From: Burkholderia sp. GAS332
Lineage (GTDB): Bacteria > Pseudomonadota > Gammaproteobacteria > Burkholderiales > Burkholderiaceae
NCBI GenBank assembly: GCA_900142905.1
Contig: FSRV01000002.1
Coordinates: 744,001 to 808,000 of the forward strand
Direction of reading: 5' to 3'
Length of the DNA: 64,000 bases
Shown: piece by piece, positions 9,010 to 18,278 of the stretch
Position numbering within the stretch: the stretch's first letter is position 1
How the letters are laid out: each line of letters begins with the position of its first letter
Position numbers and translations under genes: made by a program
Notes under the pieces: generated by a model
Seen by the model: the letters and a program-made list of their open reading frames with translations, nothing else
The model's database searches: none
Told to the model about the DNA's origin: nothing

Positions 9010-9714
9010 ATGTTCGACAAGATCCCTGTTCGCGCGTTGAGCGATACCGTCGCGCAGCAGTTGCTCAAGCAGATCGACAAAGGCACCTTCGCGCGCGGCG
9101 GCAAGCTGCCGACCGAGGCGGTGCTGGCGCAGCAGTTCGGCGTGAGCCGCACGGTAATCCGTGAGGCGATTTCGCGGTTGAAGAATGAAGGCGTGGTCCA
9201 GCCGCGCCAGGGCAGTGGCGTATTCATCGCCGCCCACGGCGCGATCCGGCCGCTGCGCATCGACTATGCGGAGGCGGTTGAAGCGGGCTCGGTGCTGCAA
9301 ATCCTCGCGCTGCGGCGCGCGATCGAGGCGGAAGTCGCCTCGGAGGCCGCCATGCGCCGCAGCGACGTGGACATGATGTCGATCGACACGGCCCTCGCCA
9401 GGATCGATGAAGCGGTGGTCGAAGGCGAGAACGGTGTCGCCGAAGATGTCGCTTTCCACCGCGCCATCGCCGCCGCCACCGGCAATCCGTATTTCCTCAA
9501 GACGCTTACCTTCCTGAATCAGTACCTCGAAGCCGGCACCCTGGTGACGCGGCGTAACGAAGCGCTGCGCGATGACTTCTCGCGTCAGGTGCGCGAAGAG
9601 CATGCGGCCATCGTCGCGGCGATTCGGGCGGGCGATCCGATGGCGGCGCGTAACGCGGCGAGCACCCATATGAATAACGCGGCCCGGCGGCTCGCGGAAG
9701 CGGGTATTTGCTGA
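9010..9714 (+). CDS. GntR-family (FadR/FCD) regulator of the tetronate cluster
   Basis: 234 residues: winged HTH (residues 10-75; LPTEAVLAQQFGVSRTVIREAISRLKNEGVVQPRQGSGVFI) and an all-helical FCD effector domain with the metal-binding pattern seen as ...FHRAIAAATGN... and C-terminal ...EEHAAIVAAIRAGD. FCD regulators of sugar-acid clusters usually repress and respond to the substrate or a keto intermediate. It lies 68 bp upstream of ltnD in the same direction and probably controls that operon. Confidence 0.87.
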   Translation: MFDKIPVRALSDTVAQQLLKQIDKGTFARGGKLPTEAVLAQQFGVSRTVIREAISRLKNEGVVQPRQGSGVFIAAHGAIRPLRIDYAEAVEAGSVLQILALRRAIEAEVASEAAMRRSDVDMMSIDTALARIDEAVVEGENGVAEDVAFHRAIAAATGNPYFLKTLTFLNQYLEAGTLVTRRNEALRDDFSRQVREEHAAIVAAIRAGDPMAARNAASTHMNNAARRLAEAGIC

Positions 9715-9782
9715 ACTGAGCCGGGTCAGATTGGGTTGGGTTTCATTGGGGCGTTTGCGGCTAACCAACGGAGAGGTGAGGC

Positions 9783-10673
9783 ATGGCCAGACATGTCGGC
9801 GTTATCGGTCTCGGAGCGATGGGCATGGGCGTCGCGCGCTCGCTGCTGCGCGCGGGCTTTCAGGTTCACGCGTGCGATCTGCGCAGCGAGATCCTGCAAG
9901 CGTTCGTTGAGGCTGGTGGTGTCGGCTGCGCCTCGCCTGCCGAGCTTGGCGCGCAATGCGAAGTGGTCGTCACGCTGGTCGTCAATGCCGCCCAAACCGA
10001 AGCCGTGCTGTTCGGCGCACAAGGCGCGGTCGCCGCGATGAAACCCGGCAGTGTGGTGATTGCGAGCGCAACCGTCGCACCGGACTTCGCGTTCGATCTC
10101 GGCAAGCGTATCGAAGCTGCCGGTTTGCAGATGCTCGACGCGCCGGTGTCCGGTGGCGCGGTGCGCGCCGCGTCCGGCGAAATGACGATGATGACGTCCG
10201 GCCCGGACACCGCCTATGCCGCGTGCGAGGACGTGCTGGCCGCGATGGCGGGCAAAGTCTATCGGCTGGGCTCGGCGTACGGCGCGGGTTCGAAGGTGAA
10301 GATCATCAATCAGTTGCTGGCCGGCGTGCATATCGCCGTGGCCGCCGAGGCCATGGCGCTCGGTTTGCGCGAAGGCGTCGATCCTGACGCGCTGTACGAG
10401 GTCATCACGCATAGCGCGGGCAATTCGTGGATGTTCGAGAACCGCGTGCCCCATATTCTGAGCGGCGATTACACGCCGCTCTCGGCGGTCGATATCTTCG
10501 TGAAGGATCTCGGCCTGGTGCTCGATACCGCACGCCGCTCGAAATTCCCGTTGCCCTTGTCGGCCGCGGCGCATCAGCTGTTCATGATGGCGTCGACCGC
10601 GGGGTACGGTGGCGAGGACGATTCCGCGGTGATCAAGATTTTCCCCGGCATCGACTTGCCGGCGGCGACGTAA
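9783..10673 (+). CDS. ltnD: L-threonate dehydrogenase (beta-hydroxyacid dehydrogenase family)
   Basis: 296 residues. The N-terminal Rossmann motif GLGAMGMGVARSLLRAGF, the substrate loop DAPVSGGAVRAASGEMTMM and the catalytic lysine region GSKVKIINQLLAGVH place it with 3-hydroxyisobutyrate dehydrogenase-like enzymes. In DUF1537 kinase clusters this member is LtnD, which oxidises L-threonate at C2 to 2-oxo-tetronate with NAD+. The ribosome site is GGAGAGG. otnK starts 14 bp downstream, so they are cotranscribed. Confidence 0.88.
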   Translation: MARHVGVIGLGAMGMGVARSLLRAGFQVHACDLRSEILQAFVEAGGVGCASPAELGAQCEVVVTLVVNAAQTEAVLFGAQGAVAAMKPGSVVIASATVAPDFAFDLGKRIEAAGLQMLDAPVSGGAVRAASGEMTMMTSGPDTAYAACEDVLAAMAGKVYRLGSAYGAGSKVKIINQLLAGVHIAVAAEAMALGLREGVDPDALYEVITHSAGNSWMFENRVPHILSGDYTPLSAVDIFVKDLGLVLDTARRSKFPLPLSAAAHQLFMMASTAGYGGEDDSAVIKIFPGIDLPAAT

Positions 10674-10687
10674 GCTCGGAGCTTGCC

Positions 10688-11998
10688 ATGACCACTTCGT
10701 CCAGGCGCGCGCTGCTCGGCTGCATTGCCGACGATTTCACCGGCGCCACCGATCTCGCCAACATGCTGGTGCGCGGCGGCATGCGCACGGTGCAGACCAT
10801 CGGCGTGCCCGCGTCGAATGATGTCGTTGAAGCCGACGCGCTGGTCGTCGCGCTGAAATCGCGCACGATTCCCCCCGCCGATGCAGTCGCGCAATCGCTC
10901 GCCGCCCTCGACTGGTTGCGCGCGCAAGGATGCCGCCAGTTCTTTTTCAAATACTGTTCGACGTTCGATTCGACCGACGCCGGGAACATCGGCCCGGTCA
11001 CGGACGCCTTGCTCGATGCATTGTCCGCTGAAGTGGGCGCAACGGCTTTCACGATCGCCTGCCCGGCGTTTCCCGAGAACGGCCGGACGATCTATCGCGG
11101 TTATCTGTTCGTCGGCGATAGGTTGCTGAACGAGTCGGGTATGGAAAACCATCCGCTGACGCCGATGCGCGATGCGAACCTCGTGCGCGTGCTCCAGCGG
11201 CAGACCGGATCGAAAGTCGGCCTTGTGCGTTACGACACCGTGGCAAAAGGCGTGTCGACCGTGCGCGAATCCTTCGATGCGCTGTGTGGCGATGGCGTGC
11301 GAATAGCGATTGCCGATGCGGTATCGGACGCGGATCTCTACGTACTCGGCGAGGCATGTGCCGACCTGACGCTGATCACGGGTGGCTCCGGTGTTGCGCT
11401 GGGTCTGCCCGGCAATTTCCGTCGCGCCGGTTTGCTCGCGGAAGGCAATGATGCCGCGCAATTGCCGCGCACCGAAGGATTGTCGGCGGTGCTGGCCGGC
11501 AGCGCCTCGACAGCGACCAACGCGCAAGTGGCGGCCTGGCGCGAAACGCGACCCGCGTTCCGCATCGATCCGCTCGCGGCGGCGCGCGGCGAGTCGGTGA
11601 TCGAGCAGGCACTGGCCTTTGCCCAGCCGTACCTGGATAAAGACGAACCCATACTGATCTACGCCACCGCCACGCCCGACGAAGTCAAAGCGGTGCAACG
11701 CGAGCTCGGTGTCAACGAAGCAGGGCACCTGGTCGAAGCCACGCTGGCGTCGATCGCACGCGGTTTGCGCGAGCGCGGCGTGCGCAAGTTCGTCGTGGCG
11801 GGCGGCGAGACCTCGGGCGCCGTGGTGCAGGCGCTCGACGTGCGCACGTTGCGTATCGGTGCGCAGATCGATCCCGGCGTGCCTGCCACTGCAACGACGG
11901 ACGCCGAGCCGCTCGCGCTCGCATTGAAATCCGGCAACTTCGGCACGGTCGATTTTTTCGAAAAGGCACTGCGTCACCTCGATGGAGCCGCGCAATGA
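10688..11998 (+). CDS. otnK: 3-oxo-tetronate kinase (DUF1537 four-carbon acid-sugar kinase)
   Basis: 436 residues starting MTTSSRRALLGCIADDFTGATDLANMLV; the open frame extends upstream into ltnD but homology begins here. The N-terminal DUF1537 domain (ADDFTGATD) binds the substrate, and the C-terminal domain (VAGGETSGAVVQAL) holds the nucleotide-binding site. It phosphorylates 3-oxo-tetronate at O4. The stop overlaps the otnC start (ATGA, 11995-11998), showing translational coupling. Confidence 0.9.
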   Translation: MTTSSRRALLGCIADDFTGATDLANMLVRGGMRTVQTIGVPASNDVVEADALVVALKSRTIPPADAVAQSLAALDWLRAQGCRQFFFKYCSTFDSTDAGNIGPVTDALLDALSAEVGATAFTIACPAFPENGRTIYRGYLFVGDRLLNESGMENHPLTPMRDANLVRVLQRQTGSKVGLVRYDTVAKGVSTVRESFDALCGDGVRIAIADAVSDADLYVLGEACADLTLITGGSGVALGLPGNFRRAGLLAEGNDAAQLPRTEGLSAVLAGSASTATNAQVAAWRETRPAFRIDPLAAARGESVIEQALAFAQPYLDKDEPILIYATATPDEVKAVQRELGVNEAGHLVEATLASIARGLRERGVRKFVVAGGETSGAVVQALDVRTLRIGAQIDPGVPATATTDAEPLALALKSGNFGTVDFFEKALRHLDGAAQ

Positions 11999-12657
11999 CT
12001 GGCACGCCCGCACTCCACACGACGAACGAAGCACGCGTGCGCGAAGAAATCTGCGTGACCGGTGCGAGTCTTTACCAACGCGGCTACACGGTGGGCAGCG
12101 CCGGCAATATCAGCGCGCGCCTCGACGACGGCTGGCTGATCACGCCGACCGATGCCTGCCTCGGCCGGCTCGACCCGGCCGATATTGCCAAGGTCGATGT
12201 CGACGGCAACACGGTGTCCGGCGGCAAGCCGTCGAAAACGCTGGCGTTGCATCGGGGCATCTATGCCCGCAACGGCGAGGCGCGCGGCATCGTTCACACA
12301 CATTCGACGCATCTCGTCGCCTTGACGCTTGCCGGCGTGTGGCGCGACGACGACGTTCTGCCGCCGATTACCCCGTACTACGTGATGAAAGTGGGCCACG
12401 TCCCGCTGATTCGTTACAAGCGTCCCGGCGACCCGCAAGTGGCCGCGCAGATCGCCGCACTCGCGGGCACCGTTCGCGCGGTTTTGCTCGAGCGCCTCGG
12501 CCCGGTGGTGTGGGAGCGCTCCGTGGCGCAGGCGTCGTATGTGCTTGAAGAGCTCGAAGAGACCGCGCGCTTGTGGCTGATGACGAACCCGCGGCCCGCG
12601 CCTCTCGATGATGCGGCGCTCGAAGAGCTGCGGACAGTGTTTGGCGCGCGCTGGTAG
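11995..12657 (+). CDS. otnC: 3-oxo-tetronate 4-phosphate decarboxylase (class II aldolase family)
   Basis: 220 residues with class II aldolase/adducin signatures: SAGNISARLDDGWLITPT and the metal-binding HTHSTHLVAL, plus a later histidine-poor segment. In tetronate clusters OtnC decarboxylates 3-oxo-tetronate 4-phosphate to dihydroxyacetone phosphate and CO2. Its ATG overlaps the otnK stop by 4 bases. A 177-bp gap follows before otnI. Confidence 0.88.
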   Translation: MTGTPALHTTNEARVREEICVTGASLYQRGYTVGSAGNISARLDDGWLITPTDACLGRLDPADIAKVDVDGNTVSGGKPSKTLALHRGIYARNGEARGIVHTHSTHLVALTLAGVWRDDDVLPPITPYYVMKVGHVPLIRYKRPGDPQVAAQIAALAGTVRAVLLERLGPVVWERSVAQASYVLEELEETARLWLMTNPRPAPLDDAALEELRTVFGARW

Positions 12658-12834
12658 GCGCCAACAAAAGCAAAGCCAGTTGGCGTTGCCACGCTGGCAG
12701 ATAGGACCTGACATGCAGGTGATCGGTGCAATGAGGCGACACCCTGCCGTTGCACGATCGAAATCGTTCCGCCGGGGCATGCATCCATTGGATGCTTCCG
12801 CGCTGAACCAAACCGTTTTCAAGGAGTTTTCACC

Positions 12835-13623
12835 ATGCCTCGCTTCGCCGCCAACCTGACCATGATGTACAACGAGCACGCCTTTCTCGACCGTTTCGCC
12901 GCTGCGGCAAAAGACGGTTTCGAGGCCGTGGAGTTTCTGTTTCCCTACGATTTCCGTGCCGGCGACATCAAGGCCCGGCTCGAAGCGAACGGTCTGACGC
13001 AGGCGCTCTTCAATGCGCCACCCGGAGACTGGGCCGCGGGCGAGCGTGGCATCGCTTCGCTGCCGGGCCGCGAAGACGAATTTCGCCGCAGCATTGAAAC
13101 CGCGCTCGATTACACGCGCGTACTCGGCAATCGCAAACTGCATGTGATGGCCGGATTGATTGGCGCGGATCAGCCGCGGGCCAAACATCGCGAGGTGTAT
13201 CTGAAGAATCTCGCCTATGCCGCCAAGGCCGCACAAGACGACGGCATCACCGTGGTGATCGAGCCGATCAATACGCGTGATATCCCGGGCTTCTTTCTGA
13301 ACCGCCAGGATGACGCGCAGGCGATTTGCGCGGAAGTGGGCGCGCCGAATCTCAAGGTGCAGTTCGACTGCTATCACTGCCAGATCGTCGAAGGCGACCT
13401 TGCGGTCAAGCTCAAACGCGATATGGCAGGCATCGGCCACATTCAGGTCGCCGGCGTGCCGGAACGCCATGAACCCAACATCGGCGAACTGAATTATCCG
13501 TATCTGTTCGATCTGATCGACGCGCTGGGCTATGACGGCTACATCGGTTGCGAATACCGGCCGCGGGCCGGCACCTCGGCGGGACTCGATTGGCTCAAGC
13601 CGTATCTGGACACCGCTGGCTAA
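12835..13623 (+). CDS. otnI: 2-oxo-tetronate isomerase (hydroxypyruvate isomerase family)
   Basis: 262-residue TIM barrel starting [21 protein letters not shown] after an AAGGAG ribosome site. [16 protein letters not shown] and [10 protein letters not shown] carry the metal and catalytic acids of the Hyi/OtnI family, and [10 protein letters not shown] closes the barrel. OtnI converts 2-oxo-tetronate to 3-oxo-tetronate, linking LtnD or DenD to OtnK. Confidence 0.88.
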   Translation: MPRFAANLTMMYNEHAFLDRFAAAAKDGFEAVEFLFPYDFRAGDIKARLEANGLTQALFNAPPGDWAAGERGIASLPGREDEFRRSIETALDYTRVLGNRKLHVMAGLIGADQPRAKHREVYLKNLAYAAKAAQDDGITVVIEPINTRDIPGFFLNRQDDAQAICAEVGAPNLKVQFDCYHCQIVEGDLAVKLKRDMAGIGHIQVAGVPERHEPNIGELNYPYLFDLIDALGYDGYIGCEYRPRAGTSAGLDWLKPYLDTAG

Positions 13624-13652
13624 TCAGCGATCAAGCAAGGACAACGCACATC

Positions 13653-14636
13653 ATGAAAGTACTGATTACCGGCGGTGCGGGTTTTCTCGGTCAGCGTCTT
13701 GCGCGCGAACTGTTGGCGCGCGGTTCAGTGAAGGATGAGCACGGCAAGCCGCAAGCGATTAGCGAACTGGTGCTGCTCGACGTGGTGCACGGCGGCGATT
13801 TCGGCGACAGCCGCGTGCGCACGGAAGTGGGCGACATCGCTGAGCGCAGCGTGCTCGACCGCGTGATCGACGATAGAACCGCGGCGATCTTCCATCTTGC
13901 CGCGATCGTGAGCGGACAGGCCGAGGCGGATTTCGATCTCGGCATGCGCATCAATCTGGACGCGTCGCGCTTGCTGCTGGAAACCTGCCGGCAGCGTGGA
14001 CACATGCCGCGGGTGGTGTTCACGAGTTCCGTGGCCGTGTATGGCGGCGATCTGCCCGAGGTCGTGCAGAACGACACCGCGCTGAATCCGCAATCGTCGT
14101 ACGGCGCGCAGAAGGCGATCGCGGAGTTGTTGCTCAACGATTACACGCGGCGGGGTTTCGTCGACGGCCGGGTGTTGCGGCTGCCCACCATTAGCGTGCG
14201 GCCGGGCAAGCCGAATGCGGCGGCCTCATCGTTTGCGAGCGGCATCATTCGCGAGCCGCTGAACGGCGAAGTGGCGGTGTGCCCGGTAGCGGGCGCGGCG
14301 CGGTTGTGGCTGCTGTCGCCGCGCAAGGCTATCGAAAGCCTGATCGCCGGACTCGAACTCGATTCGGCTGCGCTCGGCGACCGGCGCGTGCTGAATCTGC
14401 CGGGGATTTCGGTGAGCGTCGACGAGATGGTCGCCGCGCTGCGCGAGGTGGCGGGCGACGAGGTCGCGAAACGGATCGTGTGGGCGCCGGATGCGCGGGT
14501 GGAGAAGATTGTCGGCAGCTGGCCGGGGCAGTGGGATACCTCGCGTGCCGAGGGGCTCGGGTTGACCGGCGACCGTAGCTTCGCCGATGTGATTCGCAGT
14601 TATATCGCGGACGAGCAGATTCAGATCCGTGGATAG
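13653..14636 (+). CDS. denD: D-erythronate dehydrogenase (extended SDR)
   Basis: 327 residues; start at MKVLITGGAGFLGQRLARELL, 29 bp after otnI. The Rossmann motif GGAGFLG, active-site SS-x-AVYGG and the YGAQK catalytic Tyr/Lys pair define an extended short-chain dehydrogenase. In DUF1537 clusters DenD oxidises D-erythronate at C2 to 2-oxo-tetronate. With LtnD also present, the operon can accept two stereoisomers at its entry. It is the last gene of the operon. Confidence 0.86.
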   Translation: MKVLITGGAGFLGQRLARELLARGSVKDEHGKPQAISELVLLDVVHGGDFGDSRVRTEVGDIAERSVLDRVIDDRTAAIFHLAAIVSGQAEADFDLGMRINLDASRLLLETCRQRGHMPRVVFTSSVAVYGGDLPEVVQNDTALNPQSSYGAQKAIAELLLNDYTRRGFVDGRVLRLPTISVRPGKPNAAASSFASGIIREPLNGEVAVCPVAGAARLWLLSPRKAIESLIAGLELDSAALGDRRVLNLPGISVSVDEMVAALREVAGDEVAKRIVWAPDARVEKIVGSWPGQWDTSRAEGLGLTGDRSFADVIRSYIADEQIQIRG

Positions 14637-14813
14637 CGCGTGTGCAGGGGGTGTTTCAAGGACATTCTGGGCAGCAGAACGGTCCAAAGCCTTGTGCCGG
14701 CAGGCGTAGAAGCATGTTTGCCGCCATAGACACGTCAATCTTCATATCGTTGACGCAACCATCCAATAGGGTCGCCGGCCTGCGCGTATTCCCTGGTCCG
14801 GGACTGGCTTTGC

Positions 14814-14843
14814 TTGACATGGTTTCGCGCACACGCCTATTAT
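14814..14843 (+). promoter_or_regulatory. Sigma-70 promoter of the thiolase gene
   Basis: TTGACA (14814-14819) and TATTAT (14838-14843) are separated by 18 bases, a near-consensus vegetative promoter reading toward the thiolase gene. Confidence 0.65.
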
Positions 14844-14852
14844 CGTGGCTAG

Positions 14853-14890
14853 TTGTTCGATATATGACCGTATGTTCGTATAAAGAACAA
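14853..14890. promoter_or_regulatory. Possible IclR/PcaR-type operator
   Basis: TTGTTCGATATATGACC starts about ten bases after the -10 box and is followed by GTTCGTATAAAGAAC; TTGTTC at 14853 pairs with GAACAA at 14885. GTTCGATA-type repeats are what I recall for PcaR of Pseudomonas. The PcaR-like IclR gene at 576-1400 is a candidate binder. This is inference from a remembered motif. Confidence 0.4.
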
Positions 14891-15092
14891 ATGGCCGCCG
14901 TCGAGGGCCCATCATTCACCATCCTGCGCTAAGCTGAATTGAAGTGGCGGTTGCCATGCGGCCGTTTTTCATTGCGCGTCGCCGGGTCGATGCTGCAGAG
15001 CATCCGGCTCGCGGCAGCGCCAGGCGGTCGGCGCCACGAACGGCTATCCGCTAGCGGCCCAGCGCACGCAGCACACCAACTGGAGACATCAC

Positions 15093-16295
15093 ATGACCGA
15101 AGCATTCCTGTGCGACGCAATTCGCACCCCCATCGGCCGCTATGCGGGTTCGCTGTCGTCGGTTCGCGCCGACGATCTGGGCGCAGTGCCGCTCAAAGCG
15201 CTGATGGAGCGCAACAAGGACGTCGACTGGACCGCGATCGACGACGTGATCTACGGCTGCGCGAACCAGGCCGGTGAAGACAACCGCAACGTCGCGCGCA
15301 TGTCGCTGTTGCTGGCCGGTTTGCCGCAAGGCGTGCCGGGCTCCACGGTGAACCGCCTGTGCGGCTCGGGCATGGACGCCGTCGGCATCGCTGCGCGCGC
15401 GATCAAGTCGGGCGAGGCCGCGTTGATGGTGGCCGGCGGTGTCGAAAGCATGAGCCGCGCGCCGTTCGTGATGGGCAAGGCGACCAGCGCGTTTTCGCGC
15501 CAGGCCGATATTTTCGACACGACCATCGGCTGGCGTTTCGTGAACCCGCTGATGAAGCAGATGTACGGTGTGGATTCGATGCCGGAGACCGGCGAAAACG
15601 TCGCGACCGACTACAAGATCAGTCGTGCCGATCAGGACGCGTTTGCACTGCGCAGTCAGCAGAAAGCCGCCCGCGCGCAACGTGACGGCACCCTCGCGCA
15701 GGAAATCGTCGGTGTGACGATCGCGCAGAAGAAGGGCGATCCGATCACCGTGTTGCAAGACGAACACCCGCGCGAAACCAGCCTTGAAACGCTCGCCAAA
15801 CTGAAGGGCGTGGTGCGCCCGGACGGCACCGTCACGGCAGGCAACGCATCGGGCGTGAACGATGGCGCAGCGGCGTTGCTGCTGGCCAACGAAGACACCG
15901 CGAAGCGCTTCGGCCTCACGCCGCGTGCACGCGTGCTGGGTATCGCAACGGCAGGTGTCGCGCCGCGCGTGATGGGCATCGGCCCGGCGCCCGCCACGCA
16001 GAAATTGCTGGCTCGCCTGAACATGACCATCGATCAGTTCGACGTGATCGAACTGAACGAAGCCTTTGCCTCGCAAGGTCTTGCCGTGCTGCGCACGCTG
16101 GGCGTCGCGGACGACGACGCGCGCGTGAATCCGAATGGCGGGGCGATCGCGCTCGGCCACCCGCTCGGCATGAGCGGTGCGCGTCTGGTGACCACCGCGA
16201 TGTATCAACTGCACCGTACGCAGGGCCGTTTTGCACTGTGCACGATGTGCATCGGCGTCGGGCAAGGCATCGCGATCGCCATCGAACGTGTTTGA
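15093..16295 (+). CDS. pcaF: 3-oxoadipyl-CoA thiolase
   Basis: 400 residues, the length usual for PcaF/PaaJ. Catalytic Cys90 ([12 protein letters not shown]), His356 ([10 protein letters not shown]) and Cys386 ([10 protein letters not shown]) are present. [24 protein letters not shown] is characteristic of the 3-oxoadipyl-CoA group rather than acetoacetyl-CoA thiolases. It splits 3-oxoadipyl-CoA to succinyl-CoA and acetyl-CoA, the last step of protocatechuate or phenylacetate degradation. It stands alone with its own promoter and terminator, apart from other pca genes. Confidence 0.85.
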   Translation: MTEAFLCDAIRTPIGRYAGSLSSVRADDLGAVPLKALMERNKDVDWTAIDDVIYGCANQAGEDNRNVARMSLLLAGLPQGVPGSTVNRLCGSGMDAVGIAARAIKSGEAALMVAGGVESMSRAPFVMGKATSAFSRQADIFDTTIGWRFVNPLMKQMYGVDSMPETGENVATDYKISRADQDAFALRSQQKAARAQRDGTLAQEIVGVTIAQKKGDPITVLQDEHPRETSLETLAKLKGVVRPDGTVTAGNASGVNDGAAALLLANEDTAKRFGLTPRARVLGIATAGVAPRVMGIGPAPATQKLLARLNMTIDQFDVIELNEAFASQGLAVLRTLGVADDDARVNPNGGAIALGHPLGMSGARLVTTAMYQLHRTQGRFALCTMCIGVGQGIAIAIERV

Positions 16296-16382
16296 TGGTT
16301 TTGGTTTGGCGTTTGCGCAGGGAGGTGCCGCAGCGTCGTTAGCGTTGATGCTGCGCGAATAGCGCCGCTGTGATGGCATGAT

Positions 16383-16421
16383 AAACAGCCCCTTCGCTCA
16401 GGCGATGGGGCTGTTTTATTT
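16383..16421 (+). terminator. Rho-independent terminator after pcaF
   Basis: AACAGCCCC pairs with GGGGCTGTT across a 13-base loop and is followed by TTATTT. It lies 90 bp after the thiolase stop. Confidence 0.8.
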
Positions 16422-16856
16422 GGCGCAGCGTATGGCGTCACCGGCTATTGAGTTTGTGTTTAATGGATGTTAATGACGGTTTTCGATTGCATTGCGGCGA
16501 ATGCCGTCGTTAAAAAGAATAATGCGACATCGGACAGTCATGCAGTATGCGTTTAATGCTGTATGAATAGCGCGTATTGTCGCGGTATATGGATGGACAG
16601 GCGGGTTAAAGTCATGTTGTCAAGCGGCAAGATGCCGCTGCAAGGCCGCCCTGCGGCACTTCTTATCATGCCGTCCGTTGATTTGAGAATCACAATATAA
16701 ACAATCTTCGCTTCTTGTAAGGCATGTACAATCGTTGCGCCGTACCCATTTAGTAATTGCCACCCTGAAGCTGTATGCATTCCTGGCGTTAATCGGCATC
16801 CTGCGGTTTCAGATCGCCGTTACGCTGGTTCGGACAATTTCTCGAGGAGAGCGTAA
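16422..16856. other. Intergenic region, lower GC
   Basis: About 435 bp with clearly higher AT content than its surroundings. Two short inverted repeats (AGCGGCAAGATGCCGCT near 16623 and GCCGCCCTGCGGC just after it) are visible. No gene with a plausible start and codon pattern is seen; it probably holds the promoter of the exported-protein gene at 16857. Confidence 0.45.
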
Positions 16857-17429
16857 ATGAAGGCAGCGACGATTGGAGCAGCGTTGATGGTAGCGGCTTT
16901 CGCCGCAGCGCAACCGGCGTGGGCGCAAGATGCCATGGCCAGTGCCGCACAGGGCATCGTCAGCGAAGTGCAACCGGTGCATGTGAAGGCGGAGATCGTC
17001 GGTATCGATCCGGGCACCCGCACGCTCACGCTCAAAGGGCCGGGCGGCAACGCGGTGGTCGTGCTGGTGAGCCAGGAAGTTGCCGGCTTCGATCAACTGA
17101 AGATCGGCGATCGGGTGGATGTGCTGTACAAGAATGCGTTGTTGCTGAAGGCTGAGAAGGTCACCGGCGCGGATAAGGGCATTCGTGCACGCGTCGATAC
17201 GCAGGTGTATGCCCCGGCCTCGGGCGGCTTTGCCTCCGCGCGTCAGGTCGAAGTGCTCGCCACCGTGCAGAAGATCGATCACAAGAAGCGCCTCGTCACG
17301 CTGCGCGGCGCCTATCAGACACAAACGCTCCAAGCTGGACCGGACGTCGATTTGAAGGGCGTCAAGGTTGGCGATACGATTCACGCGGTATTCGTTTCGG
17401 CAGCGGCCGTGCAGGTCACGCCGCAGTAA
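16857..17429 (+). CDS. Exported two-domain protein of unknown function (DUF5666-like repeats)
   Basis: 190 residues with a Sec signal peptide ending AQPAWAQ|DAMAS. Two halves share a pattern: EIVGIDPGTRTLTLKGPGG...LKIGDRVDVLY and TVQKIDHKKRLVTLRGAYQ...VKVGDTIHAVF, each a small beta-strand-rich unit of the kind seen in DUF5666 proteins. Expected to be periplasmic. Ribosome site CGAGGAGAG. It is monocistronic with a strong terminator. Function unknown. Confidence 0.8.
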   Translation: MKAATIGAALMVAAFAAAQPAWAQDAMASAAQGIVSEVQPVHVKAEIVGIDPGTRTLTLKGPGGNAVVVLVSQEVAGFDQLKIGDRVDVLYKNALLLKAEKVTGADKGIRARVDTQVYAPASGGFASARQVEVLATVQKIDHKKRLVTLRGAYQTQTLQAGPDVDLKGVKVGDTIHAVFVSAAAVQVTPQ

Positions 17430-17566
17430 AGGCCGCGCCAGTAAGCGGCACGCGTTCAGGCAGCCCGCGTTTAAGCAACCGGAGTTTGAGCAACCGGCGT
17501 TTGAGCAACATCAGGCAGCCGCGCAACACCGCATACCTGGCACTTCGGAGCCGGCATGGCGGATCG

Positions 17567-17600
17567 GCAAGCACCCCTCATTGCAGGGGTGTTTGCTTTT
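17567..17600 (+). terminator. Rho-independent terminator
   Basis: GCAAGCACCCCT and AGGGGTGTTTGC form a 12-bp stem (one G-T) with a 6-base loop, followed by TTTT. It ends the transcript of the exported protein and may also work on the opposite strand for the DUF2917 gene. Confidence 0.75.
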
Positions 17601-17643
17601 CTGCGGGTCGAAAATTCGACCATCGAGTCGCGGCGGGGCACGG

Positions 17644-18027
17644 CTATCGAGCAGCCGGTGTCCCCAGACCCAACCATGCGAGCCGCCCCAGCCAACGCCT
17701 GATGAGACCACGTCTGGCAGGCAGCGCGCAACTCAACGACACGCGCGCGCTGCGTTCGCTATCCGTGCTGAGCCACACGCGTTCGCCGCGTTGCAGCCGG
17801 AACGTGTTGCCCGGTTCGAGCCAATGATCGTAAGGCGAGTTGATGCGTGTGAGCCATAGGCGCGCGCCGTGCACACGGAGCGTGCTGTCGGCATCGACAC
17901 GCCACGTCAGCGTGGCGCCTGGTACTACGGAAAAATGTAGGACTACTTTCGGCTGACACTCGTTCTGTTGCCAGGCGGACAAACTTGAGTCGTCATCCAT
18001 GCACTGCGGGGGGCTTGCCTGATCCAT
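17644..18027 (-). CDS. DUF2917 domain protein
   Basis: 127 residues from MDQASPPQ; this start has GGAGAG six bases upstream, better than the in-frame ATG at 18042. The DUF2917 core runs from VVLHFSVVPGATLTWRVDADSTLRVHG to HWLEPGNTFRLQRGERVWLST, a small beta-sandwich-like region common in Burkholderiales. The C-terminus is arginine-rich with a short hydrophobic end. Function unknown. A terminator-like hairpin lies just upstream of the start. Confidence 0.72.
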   Translation of the reverse strand: MDQASPPQCMDDDSSLSAWQQNECQPKVVLHFSVVPGATLTWRVDADSTLRVHGARLWLTRINSPYDHWLEPGNTFRLQRGERVWLSTDSERSARVSLSCALPARRGLIRRWLGRLAWLGLGTPAAR

Positions 18028-18069
18028 CTTGCTCTCCGTCATCGAGCCGGCGGACGGAGAGGGCACCCA

Positions 18070-18120
18070 CAAAACAAAAGGCCCCTTCCGTTACCGGCGG
18101 GGCCTTTGGGTCTTGTTTTG
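18070..18120 (-). terminator. Large inverted repeat, terminator or attenuator
   Basis: AAAGGCCCC (18077-18085) pairs with GGGGCCTTT (18099-18107), and outer CAAAACAA/TTGTTTTG segments extend the pairing. On the minus strand it is followed by TTTTGTTTTG. It can end the DUF535 transcript, but it lies only 43 bp ahead of the DUF2917 start, so it may also act as an attenuator for that gene. Confidence 0.65.
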
Positions 18121-18278
18121 CAGATTCAGACTGCTAACGCGCACATGCTCCCAAATGCCTGCCGATTGTGGCATGCATTGTTGGGTTTTTAATCGCGAAG
18201 GCGATGGAGGTGTGCGTCAACATGCGAATGAGTGTGCCGTTTTGTCGCATGTCTTGTCAATAAAAAATTGCAATGAAT

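Larger units (their letters stand above)
14637..15092. other. denD-pcaF intergenic region with long pcaF leader
   Basis: 456 bp without a gene. It contains a strong promoter-like element (14814-14843) and an inverted-repeat operator (14853-14890). The remaining 200 bp up to the thiolase start would be an unusually long 5' leader; I see no known riboswitch in it. Confidence 0.5.

Noticed and set aside
10574..12034. 486-codon minus-strand frame opposite otnK
   Set aside because: Mirror of otnK's codon bias; composition is Arg/His/Gly-rich without domains, and the plus-strand gene is certain.
14642..14932. 96-codon frame over the pcaF promoter
   Set aside because: It covers the promoter elements and lacks coding character.
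16553..16780. Short minus-strand frame and small inverted repeats
   Set aside because: AT-rich non-coding composition; no start signal and no recognisable domain. The repeats are too short for a known element.
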